DNA of 64,000 nucleotides from Sporolactobacillus shoreae (GCF_004684935.1 NZ_SRJD01000012.1:1-64000); one strand, 5' to 3'. Positions 46,479 to 56,407 are shown, counted from the first letter of the stretch. Translations and numbers: made by a program. Notes: a model not told the origin generated them from the sequence alone.

Positions 46479-46994
46479 TCAATCTATTTTAATCCAGTAT
46501 CTCTGAGTTATTCTGTCTTCTCCCTCCACCTCGTTTTCCAGAACACCACCATTCTTGATGATCGTTTTTGCAGAGCCGATATTATTCTTGTCACAAGTGA
46601 CCAGCACTTTTTCAATGCCCAATTTTTTCACTCTTTCAAAAGAAAGCGAGAGCATTTGGGTCGCAAGTCCCTTTCGCCGCTCGGAAGGCCTGATTCCATA
46701 GCCGATGTGCCCGCCCATATTTAGTAAAGATTGATTTAATTCATGCCTGATTTGCAGCGCACCATATATTTTTTTATTTTCATCAATCAGAAAGTACAGT
46801 GAAGCCGGAACCCATCCCCGCTCATATACCTGATCCGTTTTTTGAGCCTCCCACTCTTTAATCAATTCTACAAAGCTCTTTCCATCCCTTTTCGCTGCAG
46901 TCGGAACAATTTCCTCTCCCGTCGCTTCCCATTCATTGATGTAGTCCTTATAACTTTTTTCCAGTTCTATTGATGGCTCTGTCAATTGAAACAT
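46479..46994 (-). CDS. GNAT-family N-acetyltransferase
   Basis: A 171-residue protein with IGYGIRPSERRKGLATQMLSL (about 96-116), the acetyl-CoA loop, and CDKNNIGSAKTIIKNGGVLENEV, a pattern shared with YjdJ/MmyB-like GNATs of Bacilli. A GGAGGAAT precedes the start. Substrate unknown. Confidence 0.8.
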   Translation of the reverse strand: MFQLTEPSIELEKSYKDYINEWEATGEEIVPTAAKRDGKSFVELIKEWEAQKTDQVYERGWVPASLYFLIDENKKIYGALQIRHELNQSLLNMGGHIGYGIRPSERRKGLATQMLSLSFERVKKLGIEKVLVTCDKNNIGSAKTIIKNGGVLENEVEGEDRITQRYWIKID

Positions 46995-47081
46995 TCATGA
47001 TTCCTCCTTAAATGTCTGATTTAGATTACTGGATGCCGTGGAAAACCTTTAAAATAAACTGTCACTCTGGAACTTTTAATC

Positions 47082-47249
47082 AGTGAAACATCCGAAGAGT
47101 GCGGCAAGCACTTCATTGGTATCCTGAACAATCGCAATGATACCGGTCAGGCAATAGATGCACGCAACATTCTCACGGCCGATTTCACAGAGCGCTGCTT
47201 TCAAAGCATGATCATTTCAGTGTACATCTGTAATCACAGCAATTTTCAA
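47082..47249 (-). pseudogene. Remnant of a calcineurin-like metallophosphoesterase
   Basis: On the minus strand one frame reads KIAVITDVH, then TGA, then NDHALKAALCEIG, ENVACIYCL, and TNEVLAALFG. This is the N-terminus of an MJ0936/YfcE-like phosphoesterase (normally DVHGN, then YCLGD). The conserved Gly of DVHGN has become a stop (GGA to TGA), GD has become TG, and the rest of the gene is gone. The length is about 55 codons of an expected 240. No function is possible. Confidence 0.65.
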
Positions 47250-47531
47250 GTTGAATGTGTTCTCTTTCCATTGATTTCTATTTTAACAAAGTGAAAATGC
47301 CATGAACGATAAAAATCTATTATTTATCGTCCACTGTCAAGCAAAACACTTTTCTCAACTAATCCGTCCAATCAATAAAAATAGCAGTCAAGTTCAAGTT
47401 TTCAAATAGGATCACGAGATTTGGAGCATGTTTTAGATCGCTGTTGCTCTTATTTATTCGGTCAGGATTCTTTGATTCCGCTCAGCGTTTGCGGCAATAC
47501 ATCTCTGCCCATATTGTTAAAGCGTCGGCTG

Positions 47532-48956
47532 TCATTTCAAAATCTGCTGCTTTGTTTCCGGGCCACAAATTATGGTAAGGACCGCGACAATTACTAGAAA
47601 AATGCCCATAAGAACAAAGATACTAATCATACCCTGATTAATGAGCAGCCAGGCGACGGCATAAGGTGTGACAATGGTAAATAATCGACCGAAAGCTTGT
47701 GCCATTCCGTTTGTACGCAGACGGATCGGTGTTGGAAAAAGTTCCGGAACATAAACAGCTAAACCGACTGCCATAAGCACATACAGGCAAACTGTCATAA
47801 AAAAGCCAGTCACCATAATGGAAACGGAGTCTGTCTGAAAGGCATAAGTGATGCCAAGGATGGCAGTCATGAAAAATGCACCCACGATATTCCACTTACG
47901 TCCGATTTTATCAACAGTCACCCGCCCGACAAAAGCTCCGATCGGCGCACCAAACATCATCAGCATGGTAAAAACCAATGAGTGGGAGATCGTAATGCCC
48001 TTTTTAACGAGTAGTGTCGGTACCCACGTTACAAACGTATAAACTGATGTATTGATGGCTGCGAGGATAAAACAAGCTAAGATGAACCTGATGACTGTCC
48101 TTTTATTGATTATTTCATTGAAACTGCTTTGTTTGTTCATGATCTGATGATACTGATTTGCAGCATATTTATAATCGGTCTGATAAGGGTTCCCAGATTT
48201 TTCTTCAGCCTCTGTTTCGAAAATATGAACGACTTCTTCAGCTTTTTCGTATTCACCCTGTGAAAAATACCATCTTGGAGATTCAGGCAGATTGCGCCTG
48301 AAGAACCAGACAACCACAGAGCAAACACCAACAATGACAAACATCCACCGCCATCCAATGTTTGGAATGACTAAGTAAGCAATAAAAGTTGTCATTGGTG
48401 CCGTACAATTGGCCAGGAAAGAAAGTGTTGCTACCCATTTTCCTCTTGAATGTGCCGGAACAAATTCCCCTAATAAAGCAAAACCAGTCACAATTTCAGC
48501 ACCTAGACCGATCCCGCTGATGCCCCTGAGTATTATCAGCATGGTCATATTCGGCGCAAAGAAACTTGCCAGTGATGCTGCGCCAAAAATTAACAGATTG
48601 ATTTGATAGGCAAATTGACGCCCCTTCCAATCACCAACAAATCCCGTGACAATTGATCCAATAAACAGTCCTATAAATGTTGTTGAGATAAACGCGGCAT
48701 TTAGGGTAACAGAGGACCACCCTGTCTGAACCAGTTGGCCAAGCACGCCTCCTGCTAGATAAACATCAAAACCGTCCAGCATCATTCCGAGCGTAATTAA
48801 TGTAAAAACTTTGTACATCGTCCGAGTTACCGGGAGATTATTAATGCGCACCTCAAGTTGTTGTTTTTCACGCTCCGAATAGTGTTTCATTGCTTCATCA
48901 TTCATTTTGCTCTGACTCTTTACTCTGCGATTGCTGATAACCCCTTCTGCATTCAT
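47532..48956 (-). CDS. MFS transporter, aromatic/organic acid symporter type
   Basis: A 474-residue protein with 12 helices. LITLGMMLDGFDVYLAGGVL lies at the first helix, GDWKGRQFAYQINLLIF in loop 2-3 and RGISGIGLGAE in helix 4. The DGFD start is typical of the AAHS (aromatic acid:proton symporter) and related metabolite:H+ symporters. A hydrophilic 45-residue N-terminus precedes the first helix; a start at a later Met is possible. Substrate cannot be fixed. Confidence 0.75.
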   Translation of the reverse strand: MNAEGVISNRRVKSQSKMNDEAMKHYSEREKQQLEVRINNLPVTRTMYKVFTLITLGMMLDGFDVYLAGGVLGQLVQTGWSSVTLNAAFISTTFIGLFIGSIVTGFVGDWKGRQFAYQINLLIFGAASLASFFAPNMTMLIILRGISGIGLGAEIVTGFALLGEFVPAHSRGKWVATLSFLANCTAPMTTFIAYLVIPNIGWRWMFVIVGVCSVVVWFFRRNLPESPRWYFSQGEYEKAEEVVHIFETEAEEKSGNPYQTDYKYAANQYHQIMNKQSSFNEIINKRTVIRFILACFILAAINTSVYTFVTWVPTLLVKKGITISHSLVFTMLMMFGAPIGAFVGRVTVDKIGRKWNIVGAFFMTAILGITYAFQTDSVSIMVTGFFMTVCLYVLMAVGLAVYVPELFPTPIRLRTNGMAQAFGRLFTIVTPYAVAWLLINQGMISIFVLMGIFLVIVAVLTIICGPETKQQILK

Positions 48957-49310
48957 ATAGACTCTCTCCTTTGAGTTTTCGTCCGAATCCGGTTATTCTA
49001 ATTTCCTTTCGAAACAATCTCTTTGGGTACCTAAAAACCCTGTTTCTTTCTCTAGCGCTCTTCTTACAATCCTACTGATCCTTGATCATTCTGACTTTGA
49101 ATCAAAGTCGGAAAGACTTCGTAAGGGAAAATTTTTTCTCTGACTGTCACTTTTTTAAGGAATGGAATCCAAAAAGGTGTAAGAAAAACCTGTGATACGA
49201 ATTGTTTTGTCTTCTTCCGGCGACGCTCTGGTTGCTCGCTTGCCGCAGGCGTCTCGCACCTCCGCTTTGGATCTCATCCAAGACCCTGTTTTATTGGCCA
49301 GATTTCTTAT
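48957..49310. other. Intergenic region, no gene supported
   Basis: The region between the MFS gene and the leu-operon terminator contains only short frames without ribosome binding sites. A GC-rich patch at about 49205-49275 resembles the dispersed repeats of Bacillales in style, but I cannot align it to the copies in this window. Confidence 0.3.
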
Positions 49311-49348
49311 CTTTAAAAAAAATCCCATTCATGATCGAATGGGATTTT
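49311..49348 (-). terminator. Terminator of the leuABCD operon
   Basis: AAAATCCCATTC and GAATGGGATTTT form a perfect 12-bp stem around a six-base loop; on the minus strand eight T follow. It lies about 300 bp after the leuD stop. The stretch between (49349-49653) holds nothing I can identify. Confidence 0.75.
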
Positions 49349-49653
49349 GAGCGGTTGCACTTAGCTGTACCCTTACTGGTCATGAAAAGGACACGCAAGC
49401 GCCATATGGAATTTACAAATGGTTGCTATGCCCTACTATTGAATGAAAATAAACAAAGACAAAACGGCTAGTCCCTGCAAACGTTCAGATAGTAGGTTTT
49501 TCAATCGTTGGATCATATTCATTGTAAGAGCAACCTTTCAAACTCACTTTTTTGAGTAACACCAGTATATATCACTTAATTACAGAATCTGTATGGATGT
49601 TTTTCTGAATATCTATTACTTGTATCTCAATTTGGAACCTCAAATTAATTTTT

Positions 49654-50247
49654 TCAGGACTTGATTGCGTGTTTCTGTTCATAAGCGGTAATTTCTTCTT
49701 CATAGCCCATAGTCACTGCAATATCGTCCATGCCTTTAATCAGCATTTCCTTCCGATACGGATCGATGTCAAAGTGATCATGAATCCCGTTTCCGATTAT
49801 TGTCTGCCGCTCCAGACTAATTGTTAAATGCAAGGATTTCTGCTGGCTGGCACTGATCAGTCTATCCACTTTATCCGCGTCAAGTGAAATAGTCAGAATA
49901 CCGTTTTTCTGACAGTTGTTATAAAAAATATCTGCATAGCTTGGTGCAATGATTACTTTAAACCCATAATCCTGAAGGGCCCAAGGTGCATGTTCACGAG
50001 ATGAACCGCAGCCGAAATTGTTTCTTGCCACAAGAATTGACGCGTTTGCATACTTAGGTTGATTCAAAATAAAGTCTGGATTTTCCCGTCCCTCGCTGTC
50101 AAATCGCCAATTATAGAAAAGGAACTGTCCAAAGCCGTGACGCTCGACCCTTTTAAGAAATTGTTTTGGTATTATCTGATCGGTATCAACGTTAATCCGG
50201 TCAATCGGGCAGACAAGCCCTTCAAATGTCTGAAATGGTTCCATCAT
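49654..50247 (-). CDS. leuD: 3-isopropylmalate dehydratase small subunit
   Basis: A 197-residue protein with DTDQIIPKQFL (about 21-31) and ARNNFGCGSSREHAPWAL, the swivel-domain signature of LeuD. Length is normal. With LeuC it isomerises 2-isopropylmalate to 3-isopropylmalate in leucine synthesis. It is the last gene of the leftward leuABCD operon, 13 bp after leuC. AGGAGG lies before the start. Confidence 0.93.
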   Translation of the reverse strand: MMEPFQTFEGLVCPIDRINVDTDQIIPKQFLKRVERHGFGQFLFYNWRFDSEGRENPDFILNQPKYANASILVARNNFGCGSSREHAPWALQDYGFKVIIAPSYADIFYNNCQKNGILTISLDADKVDRLISASQQKSLHLTISLERQTIIGNGIHDHFDIDPYRKEMLIKGMDDIAVTMGYEEEITAYEQKHAIKS

Positions 50248-50260
50248 TTTTCCTCCTCGT

Positions 50261-51670
50261 TTAATGGACTTTCACGATCTCACGTACATCGGCAAAGTGC
50301 CCGCAGATAGCAGCGGCGGCGGCCATCGCCGGACTGACGAGATGTGTCCGTGATCCGGCCCCCTGACGACCTTCAAAATTGCGGTTCGATGTCGATGCAC
50401 AACGTTTCCCGTCCGGAACCACATCATCATTCATTGCCAGACACATGCTGCAGCCTGGCTGGCGCCATTCGAACCCCGCATCAATAAACACTTTGTCCAC
50501 GCCTTCCTCCTCAGCCTGTTTTTTGATCTGCTGGGAACCGGGAACGATCAGCGCACGAACGCCTTTATGGACATGATGCCCGCGGACAACCTGCGCGGCC
50601 TGCTTAAGATCACTGAAGCGTGAATTCGTGCACGACCCGATGAAAACCACGTCAATCGGAATATCACGAATCGGTGTCCCTGGTTTCAGATCCATATACG
50701 TTTCTGCCCTTTCAATAGCCTGCCGCTTTTCTTCAGAATCAAATGATTCAGGATCCGGAACGACATCGCCGATTGAAGCACCCATTGACGGGTTTGTCCC
50801 CCAGGTGACCTGCGGTTCGATTTCATCCGCATCGATTTCAATTGTCCGATCATATTCGGCACCTTCATCCGTGGCCAGTGCCAGCCACGCCTTGGCCGCT
50901 TTTTCAAAAGCCTCGCCCTTTGGTACAAACCGTCTGCCTTTCAGATAATCAACAGTGGTCTGGTCCGGACTGATCAGACCGGCACGCGCTCCGGCTTCAA
51001 TCGACATATTACAAACGGTCATCCTCTCTTCCATCGACATGTTTCGAATGGCTTCTCCGGTATATTCAACAATATGGCCTGTCCCGACGGCAATACCAAA
51101 TTTTGCGATAAGCGCCAGAATAAGATCCTTGGCGCCTACACCAAAACCTAATTTTCCGTTTACTTTAATCTGCATGGTTTTCGGCCGTTTCTGCCAGATC
51201 GTCTGAGTCGCCAGAACATGTTCCACTTCGCTCGTGCCAATCCCAAATGCCAGTGCACCGAAAGCGCCGTGTGTCGATGTATGACTGTCACCGCATACAA
51301 CTGTTTTTCCCGGCTGCGTCAAACCCAGCTGCGGACCGATTACGTGGACAATTCCCTGCATGGGACTGTAGATGTCGGCAAGTTCAACACCGAAATCTTT
51401 GCAATTTTTTTCAAGAGTACGGATCTGAATTTTGGAAACCGGATCTTTTGTCTCACGATTCATTGTCGTCGGCACATCATGGTCAACCGTTGCAAACGTG
51501 CAATCCGGGCGCCTGACCGATCGATGATTCATCCTCAATCCCTCAAATGCCTGAGGTGAGGTCACTTCATGAACGAGATGCAGATCAATATAAAGTAAAT
51601 CCGGTTTTCCTTCTTCCCGGTGCACAACGTGATTTTCCCATAGCTTATCAGCAATTGTTCTTGGCTTCAT
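50261..51670 (-). CDS. leuC: 3-isopropylmalate dehydratase large subunit
   Basis: A 469-residue aconitase-family protein of normal length. The 4Fe-4S ligands are in FIGSCTNSR and GCSMCLAMN. It also shows [12 protein letters not shown], a substrate-site block. It forms the active dehydratase with LeuD. The gene lies between leuB and leuD in the leuABCD operon, with a GAGGGGG ribosome binding site. Confidence 0.95.
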   Translation of the reverse strand: MKPRTIADKLWENHVVHREEGKPDLLYIDLHLVHEVTSPQAFEGLRMNHRSVRRPDCTFATVDHDVPTTMNRETKDPVSKIQIRTLEKNCKDFGVELADIYSPMQGIVHVIGPQLGLTQPGKTVVCGDSHTSTHGAFGALAFGIGTSEVEHVLATQTIWQKRPKTMQIKVNGKLGFGVGAKDLILALIAKFGIAVGTGHIVEYTGEAIRNMSMEERMTVCNMSIEAGARAGLISPDQTTVDYLKGRRFVPKGEAFEKAAKAWLALATDEGAEYDRTIEIDADEIEPQVTWGTNPSMGASIGDVVPDPESFDSEEKRQAIERAETYMDLKPGTPIRDIPIDVVFIGSCTNSRFSDLKQAAQVVRGHHVHKGVRALIVPGSQQIKKQAEEEGVDKVFIDAGFEWRQPGCSMCLAMNDDVVPDGKRCASTSNRNFEGRQGAGSRTHLVSPAMAAAAAICGHFADVREIVKVH

Positions 51671-51742
51671 CGTATTTCCCCCTCGATTTCTTTACTTATT
51701 AGACTACAGAAACTGTTTTATTTATTTTCTTAACTTAAGCAT

Positions 51743-52840
51743 TCAATGGACATGGGCCGTTTGTTCTGCAATAGCGGAGATAACCTGATCGGTCATTTCT
51801 ACAGTGTTTACCAGTGTGGCATGCTCCGAACTGACTTTCAAATCTGGGGTGTGATATCCCTGCTTAAGTACGTTTTGAACCGCCGTTTCGATTAGCGCAG
51901 CCTCAAGATCCATATCCAGCGAGTATCGCAGCAGGAAAGCAGCCGATAAAATGGTGGCAAGCGGATTGGCTTTCCCCTGTCCGACAATATCCGGTGCCGA
52001 CCCATGGACCGGTTCATACAGGCCTAATTTATCAGTCCGAAGACTGGCTGACGGCAGCATGCCAAGTGAACCGGTAATAACAGAGGCCTCATCACTTAAA
52101 ATATCCCCAAACATATTCTCGGTTACGATGACATCAAACTGCCCCGGATTGATGATCAACTGCATCGCCGTTGAATCGACTAATGCATGATTGACTTCCA
52201 CGTTGGGATATTGGCTTGCCACTTTATTGACAACTTCCCGCCACATCCGGCTCGATTCCAGCACATTGGCTTTGTCGACTGAAGTCAGCTTCTTTCTTCT
52301 TTTTTCCGCCATCTGGAAGGCTTTCTTTACAACACGCTCAATTTCGTGCTCGCTGTAGGCCAATGTGTCGACGACCTGTTCCTTATGCTCCCCACGGCGC
52401 TCACTCGGTTTGCCAAAGTAAAGCCCGCCAGTCAGTTCACGGACTATGACAAAGTCAACAGGTTCTACATAAAAACTTTTTAATGGCGATGCGTCGATCA
52501 GCGATGCGAAAGCTTTTGCCGGTCGTATGTTGGCGAACAGTCCCAGTGCTTTGCGGATACCAAGCAAGCCCTGTTCCGGCCGTACATTAGTTGATTGGCG
52601 GTCCCATTTCGGACCGCCGACCGCGCCAAGCAGAATCGCGTCACTTGCCTGACATTGATCAACTGTTTTCTGCGGCAGCGGTATTCCCTCTGCATCAATC
52701 GCCGCCCCGCCGATCCGTTCTTCAACAAAACGTACATCATGATGAAAAGTTTTAAAGAGATAGTCCAGCACTCGGACTGCTGAATCCGTGACTTCCGGGC
52801 CGATACCGTCGCCCGGAAGCACTGTTATGGTTTTTGTCAT
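51743..52840 (-). CDS. leuB: 3-isopropylmalate dehydrogenase
   Basis: A 365-residue protein of normal length. ITVLPGDGIGPEV begins the fold, RELTGGLYFG is the substrate loop, and the end carries EPVHGSAPDIVGQGKANP, the coenzyme-binding block with the NAD preference of LeuB. It oxidises and decarboxylates 3-isopropylmalate to 2-ketoisocaproate. It starts 21 bp after leuA. Confidence 0.95.
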   Translation of the reverse strand: MTKTITVLPGDGIGPEVTDSAVRVLDYLFKTFHHDVRFVEERIGGAAIDAEGIPLPQKTVDQCQASDAILLGAVGGPKWDRQSTNVRPEQGLLGIRKALGLFANIRPAKAFASLIDASPLKSFYVEPVDFVIVRELTGGLYFGKPSERRGEHKEQVVDTLAYSEHEIERVVKKAFQMAEKRRKKLTSVDKANVLESSRMWREVVNKVASQYPNVEVNHALVDSTAMQLIINPGQFDVIVTENMFGDILSDEASVITGSLGMLPSASLRTDKLGLYEPVHGSAPDIVGQGKANPLATILSAAFLLRYSLDMDLEAALIETAVQNVLKQGYHTPDLKVSSEHATLVNTVEMTDQVISAIAEQTAHVH

Positions 52841-52861
52841 CGTTCTGCTCCCTTTCCCAGG

Positions 52862-54019
52862 TCAAATAGACATTTTTTCTTTCCTAAAAAAAGAAATAAG
52901 ATCATCATCTGAAATGGTTTTCTGACTGTCCGCCATTTTTTTGAAGGCTTGAAAATAGGTGTTTACGGCGTCATCAGGAATGTGAATTCCTAATTCTGAT
53001 GCCTTTTCCACCAGTGCGTGCCGGCCAGAATGTTTTCCCAGAACGAGTCGGGTTTGGTCCAGTCCGATCATCGACGGGGACATGATTTCATAGGTTCTCG
53101 GATTCTTCAGTACACCATCCTGATGAATCCCGGCTTCATGGGCGAACGCGTTAGCACCGACAATCGCTTTATTAGCTTGAATCGGGCTATGCATCAGCTG
53201 GCTGACCATGTCGCTCGTCCGTTTGATTTCCTTCAGGTTCAACCGCGTCGCAGCATGGAACACATCTTTCCGGACATGCAGTGCAACACCCGCTTCTTCC
53301 AGAGCCACATTGCCTGCCCGTTCACCGACCCCGTTGACTGTGCATTCAATCTGTCGCACTCCGGCTTCAACCGAGGCCAGTGTATTTGCTGTGGCCATGC
53401 CGAGATCGTTATGACAGTGGCAAGAGAAGCACACTCGGTCGCTGTCTGAAACGTGGTCCCTAATGTAGCGGAACATATCTCCGTATTCCTTGGGTGTCGC
53501 ATAGCCGACCGTATCCGGAAGGTTGATGACGGTTGCTCCGGCCTTGATCGCTGCCTCCACAACTTTTATCAAAAAGGCCATATCGCTTCGGGAAGCATCT
53601 TCGGCCGAAAATTCAACCTGCGGGAAGAATCGCTTCGCATATTTCACAGACTGGACAGCCATTTCAAGGACTTCTTCCGGTTTCTTTTTCAGCTTACAGG
53701 CCATATGAATCGGCGATGTTGCAATAAACACATGCACTCTCGGGTTTTCGGTTCCCTTCAGTGCTTCCCAGCATGCATCAATATCATTTTTCATGCACCT
53801 GGCCAGACCGGTCACTGTGCTATCCTTTATCTCATTTGCAATGTCGCGCACAGCTTTAAAATCATCCGGTGACGAAGCAGGGAATCCTGCTTCAATTACA
53901 TCGACACCGAGCTGTTCCAATTGCTTGGCTATCCTCATCTTTTCTTCATCGTTCAGACTGCATCCTGGTGATTGTTCACCGTCACGCAGCGTTGTGTCGT
54001 AAATTTCAATCCTTTCCAT
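52862..54019 (-). CDS. leuA: 2-isopropylmalate synthase, short form lacking the regulatory domain
   Basis: A protein of about 385 residues from ATG 54019 (AGAGGAGTG upstream). The TIM-barrel catalytic part is complete: YDTTLRDGEQSPG, the metal ligand site SCHCHNDLGMATAN, and GVGERAGN. The linker ending in SDDDLISFF is present. The usual 120-130-residue C-terminal leucine-binding domain of LeuA (about 510 residues in Bacillus) is absent, and leuB follows 21 bp later. It condenses acetyl-CoA with 2-ketoisovalerate. Loss of leucine feedback is predicted. Confidence 0.92.
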   Translation of the reverse strand: MERIEIYDTTLRDGEQSPGCSLNDEEKMRIAKQLEQLGVDVIEAGFPASSPDDFKAVRDIANEIKDSTVTGLARCMKNDIDACWEALKGTENPRVHVFIATSPIHMACKLKKKPEEVLEMAVQSVKYAKRFFPQVEFSAEDASRSDMAFLIKVVEAAIKAGATVINLPDTVGYATPKEYGDMFRYIRDHVSDSDRVCFSCHCHNDLGMATANTLASVEAGVRQIECTVNGVGERAGNVALEEAGVALHVRKDVFHAATRLNLKEIKRTSDMVSQLMHSPIQANKAIVGANAFAHEAGIHQDGVLKNPRTYEIMSPSMIGLDQTRLVLGKHSGRHALVEKASELGIHIPDDAVNTYFQAFKKMADSQKTISDDDLISFFRKEKMSI

Positions 54020-54104
54020 TTCCCCACTCCTCTCTTCGTTTTGTGTCCTCATGCGAGTCTCTCTATCTTTTTTATACAAAAAACTTTGTTAAACTTGACT
54101 GTTG

Positions 54105-54132
54105 TTTTTCGCTTCAGGCGCTCGCTTTCCGC
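54105..54132. repeat. Fragment of a dispersed intergenic repeat (copy 3)
   Basis: The 28-base core matches copy 1 (885-912) at all but about two positions. It lies between the T-box terminator and leuA. Confidence 0.55.
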
Positions 54133-54183
54133 TCCAATCAACGAAGGGCAAAAACAACATTAAAATTAAACATAGTCATACAA

Positions 54184-54490
54184 AAAAAGCCTTCTCACCC
54201 CATAACCAATCCTAAGATCGGTCATGCAGGGGCGAAAAGGCTTCTTTTCACGGTACCACCCAACTTCTGATACTTCTTGCGAAATATCAGCTCAACGGCA
54301 TCCTCATCAGATTAATCAGATGAGTGATGTCTTTTTTTTAACAAGTGTCTGGAGCACTCGGCCGGTCCTACTTTATTCAGACAGGCACTCCGAGGTGAGT
54401 TCGTCATTGGGTATGCTGCCGGGCTTTCACCTTGCACCGGCTCTCTGAAAGCAATTCACCAATGGCTTTTTCCTCGTCATGGATTTTTTT
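54184..54490 (-). promoter_or_regulatory. T-box leader of the leu operon (leucine type)
   Basis: On the minus strand the conserved T-box TGGGTGGTACCGTG is at 54262-54249. The terminator that competes with it is formed by AAGCCTT and its complement before a run of T (54240-54182). The stem I region upstream contains GAACTCACC, and the CUC at 54399-54397 is the likely leucine specifier. Uncharged tRNA-Leu pairing with the T-box would allow read-through into leuABCD. Confidence 0.88.
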
Positions 54491-54539
54491 TATGATCCTG
54501 ATTTTTGGTTTTGCTCAACGAAACAGGTTTGTGCACTAC

Positions 54540-54567
54540 ATATTACACGTTTGAATGAATTTGTCAA
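54540..54567 (-). promoter_or_regulatory. Promoter of the leuABCD operon
   Basis: On the minus strand TTGACA (54567-54562) and TAATAT (54545-54540) are 16 bases apart, placing the transcript start near 54533, just before the T-box stem I. An AT-rich stretch directly upstream of the -35 box is a weak CodY-box candidate (four mismatches). Confidence 0.75.
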
Positions 54568-54606
54568 ACATTTTTGGAAATTTGATCCCATGCTCATCAT
54601 ATTTTT

Positions 54607-55383
54607 TTACGATCTGATGGCAATTGAGAGCCGATCACCATGCTGTTCAACAATGACTCCATCCCCATAAAAAGCCGTCATGTTTTCCGGAGTCATAATC
54701 CGACTAGTCAATCCGGATTGATAGACTGTGCCTGCCTTCAGTAGCAGTGTGTGATCGAAGCATGGCAGAATTTCGCCGACGTGATGAGTAACAAAGATCA
54801 TCGTTGGCGCGTCCGATGAGAAAGCCAGCTGCTGTACCATCGACAGAAGACGCTCTCTGGCAAAAATGTCAAGACCATTGCACGGCTCATCCAGAATCAG
54901 TAATTCAGGTGATGCCATCAGGGCACGTGCAATCAGTACGCGCTGTTTTTCTCCCTCAGAAAGTGTTCCAAACGGCCTGTCGGAAAAGGAACTGCAGTGC
55001 AGGAGCGCCAGTAATTCTTTTGCCTTGCTTCGATCATCGTCTGTCAGCGCATCATATAAACCAATGGACGCGAATTTTCCGCTCAGCACAATGGATTCTG
55101 GATTCTCCTGTGGTCTCAGTCTGCCTGCAAGAGCCGAACTGACCCAGCCGATTTGTTTGCGCAGCTCGCGAAGATCGACTTTCCCGAACGGCTGGTCAAG
55201 CACCGAAAGTGTTCCACTTGTCGGCCAGATATAACCGTTAATCATCTTCAACAGAGTCGTTTTCCCTGAACCGTTGAGACCGACAAGCGACCAATGCTCC
55301 CCTTTTCGAACTTGCCAGGTCACATCCTTGAGCACTTCTTTGTTTTCTCTCCTCCAGCTTATGCGGCTGGCATCTATAATCAT
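54607..55383 (-). CDS. ylmA: YlmA-like ABC ATPase
   Basis: A protein of about 258 residues with Walker A GLNGSGKTT (35-43), signature LSEGEKQR, Walker B LLILDEPCNGLD and H-loop THHVGEI. It resembles YlmA of Bacillus and the ModF-like ATPases, with no transmembrane partner gene nearby. It is the last gene of the ilvB-N-C-A group, 28 bp after ilvA, although its role in amino-acid metabolism is unknown. ATG 55383 was chosen for AGGAGG ten bases upstream. Confidence 0.75.
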   Translation of the reverse strand: MIIDASRISWRRENKEVLKDVTWQVRKGEHWSLVGLNGSGKTTLLKMINGYIWPTSGTLSVLDQPFGKVDLRELRKQIGWVSSALAGRLRPQENPESIVLSGKFASIGLYDALTDDDRSKAKELLALLHCSSFSDRPFGTLSEGEKQRVLIARALMASPELLILDEPCNGLDIFARERLLSMVQQLAFSSDAPTMIFVTHHVGEILPCFDHTLLLKAGTVYQSGLTSRIMTPENMTAFYGDGVIVEQHGDRLSIAIRS

Positions 55384-55411
55384 TCTGCACATGCCTCCTT
55401 GTATCCTGGTG

Positions 55412-56407
55412 TCAAAGCAGGTGATCAGGTACCAGCTTTGTTGCCTGGCACGCAGAAGCCAATCGCTTCAGCATGGGAAGCTTTTCCGGATCCGCATTCC
55501 CTCCGCTAACAATCATGCCAACATGCCTGCCTTGAACCGGAACGCGGCCGAAGAGTGCCGCCGCGAATGCTGCGGCTCCGGCACCTTCAACAAAAAATTT
55601 GCTGCGCTCAAGCATTAAGAGCATCGCATCTGCGATCTCCTGATCTGAAACGGTCACGAGATCATCCAGATAGTGAGCAATGATCGGAAGGGTTTTCTGA
55701 CCTGCCTTTTTAACAAGAATGCCCTCTGCGATACCGCTCATGTGAACTTGTTCCTTATGACTGAGGTGATGATAGTGATTGTACATAGCCGGCGCGTGAT
55801 CAGATTGCACCCCAATCACACGTATACTAGGTTTGACATTTTTTAAATACGTGGCTACTCCCGCCGCGAGTCCGCCTCCGCCAATCGGCACGAGAACAGT
55901 CTCCAGCTGTGGGCACTGCTGCAGCATCTCAAACGCGACGGTCCCCTGTCCGGCCATCACCTGATAGTCATCAAAGGCATGAACAAATGTGGCGCCGCTC
56001 GTTTCCTGTTCATGAACAGCTGCTTCATATGACTCCTGATAGGATTCTCCCGTCAAAATGACTTCGGCACCATAGTCTGTTGTCGCCTGCACTTTGGTTT
56101 TCGGTGTACTTTCCGGCATGTATATTCGGGCCCTTATCCGTTTTTTGGAGGCGGACAAGGCGACACCCTGGGCATGATTACCTGCCGAAGCCGTCACAAT
56201 TCCTTTGGTATCCTGTTCAGCAGATAAATAAAAAACCTTATTGAAAGCTCCACGCAATTTGAACGACCCGGTACGCTGTAGATTTTCGAGTTTGAAATGC
56301 AGATGCGCCCCAGTTAACCTATCGAACGTTGCCGACTCTGCTATCGGTGTCCGGTGAACGATCGTCGTCAGGCATTGCATCGCTTCCAGTACATCGGCTA
56401 GTTGCAA
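55412..56407 (-). CDS. ilvA: Threonine dehydratase, short form without ACT domain
   Basis: A protein of about 331 residues (a frame to 56482 is open, but its ATG has no ribosome binding site). The PLP lysine is in GSFKLRGAFN, followed by ASAGNHAQGVA and the glycine loop VPIGGGGLAAG. The protein ends after the catalytic domain. Biosynthetic IlvA of Bacillus has a further ACT-like domain of about 80 residues for isoleucine feedback, which is missing. It matches the catabolic TdcB size. Location in the ilv operon argues for a biosynthetic role. Confidence 0.88.
   Translation of the reverse strand: MQLADVLEAMQCLTTIVHRTPIAESATFDRLTGAHLHFKLENLQRTGSFKLRGAFNKVFYLSAEQDTKGIVTASAGNHAQGVALSASKKRIRARIYMPESTPKTKVQATTDYGAEVILTGESYQESYEAAVHEQETSGATFVHAFDDYQVMAGQGTVAFEMLQQCPQLETVLVPIGGGGLAAGVATYLKNVKPSIRVIGVQSDHAPAMYNHYHHLSHKEQVHMSGIAEGILVKKAGQKTLPIIAHYLDDLVTVSDQEIADAMLLMLERSKFFVEGAGAAAFAAALFGRVPVQGRHVGMIVSGGNADPEKLPMLKRLASACQATKLVPDHLL

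Noticed and set aside
47220-47225. Selenocysteine reading of the TGA in the phosphoesterase remnant
   Set aside because: The gene is truncated and has a second damaged motif, and the position is a conserved glycine, not a redox site.
49202-49471. 89-codon plus-strand frame with TTG-type start
   Set aside because: It runs across the leu-operon terminator and a GC-rich repeat-like patch; no ribosome binding site and atypical composition.
53018-53449. 143-codon plus-strand frame inside leuA
   Set aside because: A codon-periodicity shadow of leuA; several similar long frames oppose leuC and ilvB.
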